Of a stretch of DNA of 64,000 bases, positions 60,061 through 64,000 are shown one piece after another. Origin of the DNA: Butyrivibrio sp. VCB2006 (GTDB lineage: Bacteria > Bacillota > Clostridia > Lachnospirales > Lachnospiraceae); the NCBI RefSeq assembly GCF_000420945.1, contig NZ_ATVX01000011.1:54790-118789 (forward strand), in the 5' to 3' direction. Numbering within the stretch: position 1 is the first letter of the stretch; every line of letters begins with the position of its first letter. Both the position numbers and the translations under genes were made by a program. The notes below the pieces were generated by a model. That model was not told where the DNA came from, did not search any database, and saw nothing but the letters and a program-made list of their open reading frames with translations.

Positions 60061-61605
60061 TCAGCTGCCTCCTCCAAAGAAGCTGGATAATGATCCGCTT
60101 GTGCTGTTAACTTTGGAAAGGGCTGTCTCCATCTTGGAGAACTGTTTATAATACTTATCCTGAGCAGCTTCATATGCTTCCTGGGCCTTGGAAATCTTGG
60201 TGTTATAGGCACTGTACTGAGAAGCCATAAGCTTGTCTTCATAGATGGTAAAAGAGCTACTGTACTGAGTACCTTTCATAAGATCTGACAACTTGCTGTA
60301 AACATTCTTGGCAAGTGTTGAGAAAAATTCCTGTACCATCTGTGGATCTGAAGAAATAAAGCCGCTAAGAAGATCTGTATTACCACTGGATGTTGTATCA
60401 TCCTTGTCACCATCGATGTGAAGCACATCTCTCTCATCTTCGTCTGTAGTGAAGTAGCTTCCTGTGGAAATTCCGAAAGCTGCAAGAGAGAGGCTCTTCT
60501 TGGAACCATCCTTGAGAGTTACTTCTATAGAAGAGTTCATCATATCTCTCATGGCACTTCTGATTGTTCCAATTGTTTCGTCCTTCGAAAGGAGTCCATC
60601 TTTGATCTTATCTTCCCAGGCCTCAACTTCCTTGTCGCTCATGGCGTCTTTTTCATCGTCAGTGAGCATCTTATATTTCTTGGCTGCATCTGCATTGTAG
60701 AGCTTAGCGAACTCTTTCATGAGGTCGTTGTACTCTTTTATCATGTTCTTAATATTGTCGTAGATGCCGCTTGTATCCTGCTTGGTTGTAAGTGTAATGT
60801 TCTCAGCTACTTCATTGGCTGTGATCGTAAGTCCGTTGATCTCGAAAGTATTGGACTTGGATGTGTAGGTCTCACCGTTAAGAACGATGGTAGCGTCAGA
60901 ACCTTCAATATAGTTTGATCCGTCAGCTTTTTTGCTAAATCCAAGAGCTGCCATGGTATCATTTTCAACTATATCGAAGGATGCATCTGCACCGGCTTCC
61001 TTGGAAGAAACATAGAATCTTGCGTTCTTCTCATCATAGTTGAAGTTAAGTGATGTGCCGGATTCAGTCTTGGCACTACGGAGTTTTGAAAGAACCTCTT
61101 CAATCTTATCTCCGGCAGCTACATCAACAGAGATAACCTCGCGTGTATCTTCTTCGCCGTCTTCCGGAGCTTTTCCAATCTTGAAGCTTAGTGTTCCGCT
61201 TGTGATACCAAGCTCTTCCATTGTGGTTTCGTTTGTAGCCTTTGTATTGGAACCAGCCAGCTTAACCTCCTGTCCTGTGAGGTATGCAGACTTGGCAAGA
61301 TTCTTAATGCTGAGAGTCTGAGTTGCATCCATGGCTCCATCGCCGGTTACAACTGATGCTGCGTTAGCATTTGATACTGTAGTTGTTTTCTTGGTATAGG
61401 CTGTTGAAAATCTCATGTTACTGAGTGCGCCATTATAAAAAGAAACAACCTTCTTATTTAATTCTTTCCACTTGTCCTGTTTCCAGGAGAGCTTTTTCTG
61501 GTCGCTTACAGCGGTATCCCATTTGCTCTTCTTGGTACTGGTAAGAGCGGTTATGATGCTCTCAGTATCCAGTCCTGAATTCATTCCTGTTATTCTGATA
61601 GGCAT
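60061..61605 (-). CDS. fliD: flagellar filament cap protein FliD
   Basis: 514 residues. ITGMNSGLDTESIITALTSTKKSK is the FliD N-terminal signature; the C-terminal section has YNDLMKEFAKLYNADAAKKY, RSAMRDMM and the last 80 helical residues containing YNTKISKAQEAYEAAQDKYYKQF. The protein caps the filament tip and helps flagellin subunits fold. The middle domain (about 100-270) is variable as in other FliD proteins. AGGAG lies seven bases before the ATG. It is the second gene of the operon after flaG, within reach of the sigma-28 promoter at 62354-62380. Confidence 0.95.
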   Translation of the reverse strand: MPIRITGMNSGLDTESIITALTSTKKSKWDTAVSDQKKLSWKQDKWKELNKKVVSFYNGALSNMRFSTAYTKKTTTVSNANAASVVTGDGAMDATQTLSIKNLAKSAYLTGQEVKLAGSNTKATNETTMEELGITSGTLSFKIGKAPEDGEEDTREVISVDVAAGDKIEEVLSKLRSAKTESGTSLNFNYDEKNARFYVSSKEAGADASFDIVENDTMAALGFSKKADGSNYIEGSDATIVLNGETYTSKSNTFEINGLTITANEVAENITLTTKQDTSGIYDNIKNMIKEYNDLMKEFAKLYNADAAKKYKMLTDDEKDAMSDKEVEAWEDKIKDGLLSKDETIGTIRSAMRDMMNSSIEVTLKDGSKKSLSLAAFGISTGSYFTTDEDERDVLHIDGDKDDTTSSGNTDLLSGFISSDPQMVQEFFSTLAKNVYSKLSDLMKGTQYSSSFTIYEDKLMASQYSAYNTKISKAQEAYEAAQDKYYKQFSKMETALSKVNSTSGSLSSFFGGGS

Positions 61606-61699
61606 AGGCTTTCTCCTTTCTCAATCCGTGAGTATGTTACATTGACGTCCGTGTCGTTATAGGCCACAATGCTGGTTGCAGCCTCTGATCAACCCTTGA

Positions 61700-62179
61700 T
61701 CATCTCTTCTCGTCTACCATGATTCCAGCAATTTCCCAAACCTTGGCGATCATATCCAAAGTTTCATCCGGTGGGAATTCCTTGATGACTTTCTTGGTTT
61801 CCTTATCCACCATCTTGATGGTTACGCGGTTTGTCTTATCATGTATTCCAAAAACAGCTTCTGCGCTGGACTTGGCATTCTTGGTCATCTCAGTGATTGC
61901 CTGTTTAACCTTGGCATTATCAGCCTGGATCTGCTCCTCAGTCTCTGCAAGCTTCGTCTGGCTCTGGCTATACGCCTGTGCTCCACTCTGAGAATCACTA
62001 TTAGAGCCTGCTGAATTATCAGTAGCCTCAACTCTGAGTTCAATATTCTGAGTACCACCATTAGCCTCAGCATATGCTATTTCAGACTGAGACTGGCTTT
62101 GCTCCTGTACTTGTGTCCTTACCTGTGGCTGCGTCTGCTGAATAAGCGGACTAAAGCCGTTAATTGCTTCGATTCCCAT
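61700..62179 (-). CDS. flaG: FlaG family flagellar protein
   Basis: 159 residues. The C-terminal 60 residues, TNRVTIKMVDKETKKVIKEFPPDETLDMIAKVWE in outline, match FlaG (VxVxDxxTxEVIREIPPEE-like). The first 100 residues are a Gln/Ser-rich low-complexity segment without fold, longer than in many FlaG proteins. FlaG is linked to control of filament length and is regularly found with fliD and fliS. GGAGG lies nine bases before ATG 62179. It is the first gene of the sigma-28 operon; the leader is about 170 bases and contains an inverted repeat. Confidence 0.88.
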   Translation of the reverse strand: MGIEAINGFSPLIQQTQPQVRTQVQEQSQSQSEIAYAEANGGTQNIELRVEATDNSAGSNSDSQSGAQAYSQSQTKLAETEEQIQADNAKVKQAITEMTKNAKSSAEAVFGIHDKTNRVTIKMVDKETKKVIKEFPPDETLDMIAKVWEIAGIMVDEKR

Positions 62180-62353
62180 AATCCTATACCTCCATGTCAG
62201 AATCAGGAAAAATCCTTATTTATACGTTGCTAGCGTTTTGTTGTATTTAGATCTATGTAATGAAGACTGGAAGCTATGCGATCTGCGGCATTTTCTCAAT
62301 GGTCTGTGGCCGCAAATTTGTGCATAAAAATCGTGCAGTCTTTCTTATCACAT

Positions 62354-62380
62354 ATATCGGATGTAGGGCTGTAATGTTTA
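62354..62380 (-). promoter_or_regulatory. sigma-28 promoter of flaG-fliD-fliS operon
   Basis: On the minus strand TAAACATT (62373-62380), exactly 11 bases, then TCCGATAT (62354-62361). It fits the sigma-28 consensus with the right spacing. It lies about 45 bases beyond the stop of the CgeB-type gene at 62426-63646. An inverted repeat at 62284-62314 lies in the resulting leader. Confidence 0.75.
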
Positions 62381-62425
62381 TAGATTAGATTAGTGAAATT
62401 GTAAGATTTTATAGAAATTTAAGAA

Positions 62426-63646
62426 TTATTCCAAGCTCAGTACCCTAGGCAGGAGCTTCGTATAGGCAAAGTTCTCCAAAACTTTCTTTTGCCCGTTAAG
62501 CGCAATTGTCTCTCGCTCGTCTTCATGCTCAAGATAATAAGCAGCCTTCTCGATCATATCCTCAGGAGTGTAGGCAATAACAAGGTCCTGCCCGTCTACG
62601 AAGTACTCCGCAATCTCCTCCTGATAATTGGTCAAAAGAAATCCACCTGCCGCAAGAATGTCTACAACTCGCAGAGGTACTCCTGAAAGAATTGAACGCA
62701 GAGTGATATTGAGATTGATCTTACTGCGATGAAAGACCTTGGGCATCTTGGTTGTGTAATCAGCCACGCCCATGTTGCAGACTCCGGGTATATCCCTGGC
62801 TCCCGGCGTAGTATAAAGAACTGTCTCAAAGCGTTTACCCATCTGCTCTAAGATATGATGACGCTCATTCACAGTCACTTTTTTCCTGAGAATATCACGG
62901 ATAACGTTGTCATAGTTTATCTCATATTTGCCTGTTTCTTCAAATTTGATATACTCACGAAGCTGTCTTACATGGTCATCAGAGAATATCGCATCCTCTG
63001 TAAAAAAGTCTGCTCCAAACACCCGCTCCTGGGCTGCGATAACAGCATCAACATATCCCTTAAGGTAGGGTGGAAGGTAGTTTACCTGATCATAGAAATT
63101 GTATTCATTATCATAGAGACTTCCAAGGAAGCACACATCGTGCTGATATACTATTTTGCCGCCGGTCTCAGCATCAAGGTCATGGCATAGCGAAGACAAC
63201 CTCTCAGCATTAACTGCGAGTGGTGAATATTTAAAGGACTGCCTACTATTACCCTGAGTATTGGATGATATAGTAGCATCAATATCTGTTTCAGCGATAT
63301 TTTTGGAACACATCATGTTGTAAAGACGCTTATCAAAAAGATATATGTGATTAACATCATTACTTGTGGTGTGAGAATCTAAGGTGTAATGCGGACAGTC
63401 GAATACCCAAGAAATATAGGGCATGCCGTACTTCTGGCACACTTCAGAAATGTTAGGAAAGTAATCGAAACTATAGACGCAGTCGTAGAGGTTTATCTTC
63501 TCAGCAAACGCCTTTTCAAACTCCGGTGTCAGGTCATAGCCCTCCATCTTAACCTTGATGGTATCTACCTGATGGCCCAGTCTTACCATGGCATCTCTGC
63601 AATCTTTTCCATTAAATTCATCCCAGTCATAATATAGAATTCGCAT
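62426..63646 (-). CDS. CgeB-type glycosyltransferase (DUF3880 + Glyco_trans_1_2)
   Basis: 406 residues. First half: YSFDYFPNIS and YISWVFDCPH (Trp80, Asp83, Pro85). Second half: RSKINLNITLRSILSGVPLR, DILAAGGFLLTNYQEEIAEYF. It is about 20 residues longer than the other single-domain members because of a segment near residue 140 (DATISSNTQGNSRQS). GGAG lies five bases upstream of ATG 63646. It is separated from the other glycosyltransferases by the flagellin and fliD genes and lies directly before the flaG promoter, so a role in flagellin glycosylation is likely. The upstream sequence shares a GTTCG-type stretch with block B. Confidence 0.85.
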   Translation of the reverse strand: MRILYYDWDEFNGKDCRDAMVRLGHQVDTIKVKMEGYDLTPEFEKAFAEKINLYDCVYSFDYFPNISEVCQKYGMPYISWVFDCPHYTLDSHTTSNDVNHIYLFDKRLYNMMCSKNIAETDIDATISSNTQGNSRQSFKYSPLAVNAERLSSLCHDLDAETGGKIVYQHDVCFLGSLYDNEYNFYDQVNYLPPYLKGYVDAVIAAQERVFGADFFTEDAIFSDDHVRQLREYIKFEETGKYEINYDNVIRDILRKKVTVNERHHILEQMGKRFETVLYTTPGARDIPGVCNMGVADYTTKMPKVFHRSKINLNITLRSILSGVPLRVVDILAAGGFLLTNYQEEIAEYFVDGQDLVIAYTPEDMIEKAAYYLEHEDERETIALNGQKKVLENFAYTKLLPRVLSLE

Positions 63647-63697
63647 TTTAACTCCACTGTCTATTGTGTTCGTTTTTACATCTATATTATTACATAA

Positions 63698-63725
63698 AGC
63701 CGATACACATGCTAGTGTACCGGCT
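63698..63725. terminator. hairpin after the partial gene at the right edge
   Basis: An 11-base stem (AGCCGaTACAC with GTGTAcCGGCT, one mismatch) and six-base loop, 36 bases past the stop of the partial gene. On the minus strand only UUUAU follows, so it is a weak terminator candidate. Confidence 0.45.
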
Positions 63726-63760
63726 CTATCTTCGCATCAACTATTTAATTATCTGAGCTA

Positions 63761-64000
63761 TCACGCCTGCTTACGTTGAAGTTCCTGAATATCAGCAGAA
63801 TTCTTCTGAATTGCCCGCTTCATAACTTCTATATCAGTTATAGCAGCATCAAATTTTTCTGTAGAATCCATATAACGCTTTGATGTGCCTAAGTAGCATG
63901 ACTCAATCGTATTGACTCTTGGAATAACTGTGTTCTCCAATTGATCAACTTTGATTACCTTAACATCTGTCTCGACTTTGTCTAATCTTGGTATCACATT
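63761..64000 (-). CDS. coiled-coil protein of unknown function, 5' end outside window
   Basis: The frame is open to the right edge, leaving the last 79 codons; the in-frame GTG at 63997 is probably internal. Two repeats of the form VIPRxxxxE (VIPRLDKVE and VIPRVNTIE) lie 20 residues apart, then helical sequence with heptads up to a Gln/Lys-rich end (ELQRKQA). The single Cys lies in a short break (SCYLGTSKR). This suggests a long coiled coil or filament-like protein. I do not recognise a family. Confidence 0.6.
   Translation of the reverse strand, partial: NVIPRLDKVETDVKVIKVDQLENTVIPRVNTIESCYLGTSKRYMDSTEKFDAAITDIEVMKRAIQKNSADIQELQRKQA

Noticed and set aside
1..64000. CRISPR arrays, tRNA or rRNA genes, insertion sequences, prophage.
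   Set aside because: I found no regularly spaced repeats, no cloverleaf or rRNA-like stretches and no transposase, integrase or phage structural protein in any frame.

Overview
The window looks like a chromosomal segment from a motile Gram-positive anaerobe of the Lachnospiraceae, most likely the Butyrivibrio/Pseudobutyrivibrio group. This is inference from the flagellin, FliD, FliS and FlaG types, the Shine-Dalgarno-rich AT-biased gene style and the LicD/CgeB-type glycosyltransferase families; no rRNA or housekeeping marker is present. Almost every gene makes, modifies or exports glycans, or builds the flagellar filament. I saw no tRNA, rRNA, CRISPR array, transposase, integrase or phage gene.

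Region 1 (1-25155) reads as a Wzx/Wzy-type surface polysaccharide locus. Read along the minus strand from about 21.2 kb down, it encodes a radical SAM/SPASM protein, a WecG/TagA-type transferase, a polymerase-like membrane protein, a WbaP-type initiating phosphosugar transferase, a UDP-glucuronate 4-epimerase-like enzyme, two FAD enzymes, several GT2 transferases, a DegT/StrS aminotransferase, two GT-C-like polytopic proteins, a second radical SAM protein and a Wzx-like flippase. On the plus strand are an SGNH lipoprotein and two further GT-C-like membrane proteins. Recognisable sigma-A promoters lie at 17062-17089, 21262-21290 (overlapped by a 12-bp perfect inverted repeat) and as a divergent pair at 2633-2754.

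Region 2 (25166-55068) is a dense glycosyltransferase island: three LicD-family proteins (two fused to a large C-terminal domain), an Rpe-like epimerase, five CgeB-type (DUF3880 plus Glyco_trans_1_2-like) transferases counting one fused to a GT2-like domain and one divergent member, GT2, GT4, GT8 and GT11 enzymes, an FkbM methyltransferase, an SGNH-like protein and, centrally, a Maf-type flagellin glycosyltransferase (43852-45387). Duplicated gene pairs, a truncated GT2 remnant and a GT ending in half a methyltransferase domain suggest active expansion and decay. Divergent gene pairs share a bidirectional promoter block, identical over 34 bp at two places 5.2 kb apart.

Region 3 (55088-64000) is the filament module on the minus strand: flaG-fliD-fliS-fliT-like operon, two short flagellin genes with a glycosyltransferase between them, then a sixth CgeB-type transferase upstream of flaG. 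Three good sigma-28 (SigD/FliA) promoters, three terminators and CsrA-like ANGGA sites in the flagellin leaders can be read directly. The 343 bases between flagellin 2 and the fliT-like gene hold a flagellin leader, two oppositely directed sigma-28 boxes and a terminator. The linkage suggests that much of region 2 decorates the flagellins, while region 1 makes a separate surface polysaccharide; the sugar structures cannot be read from the sequence.
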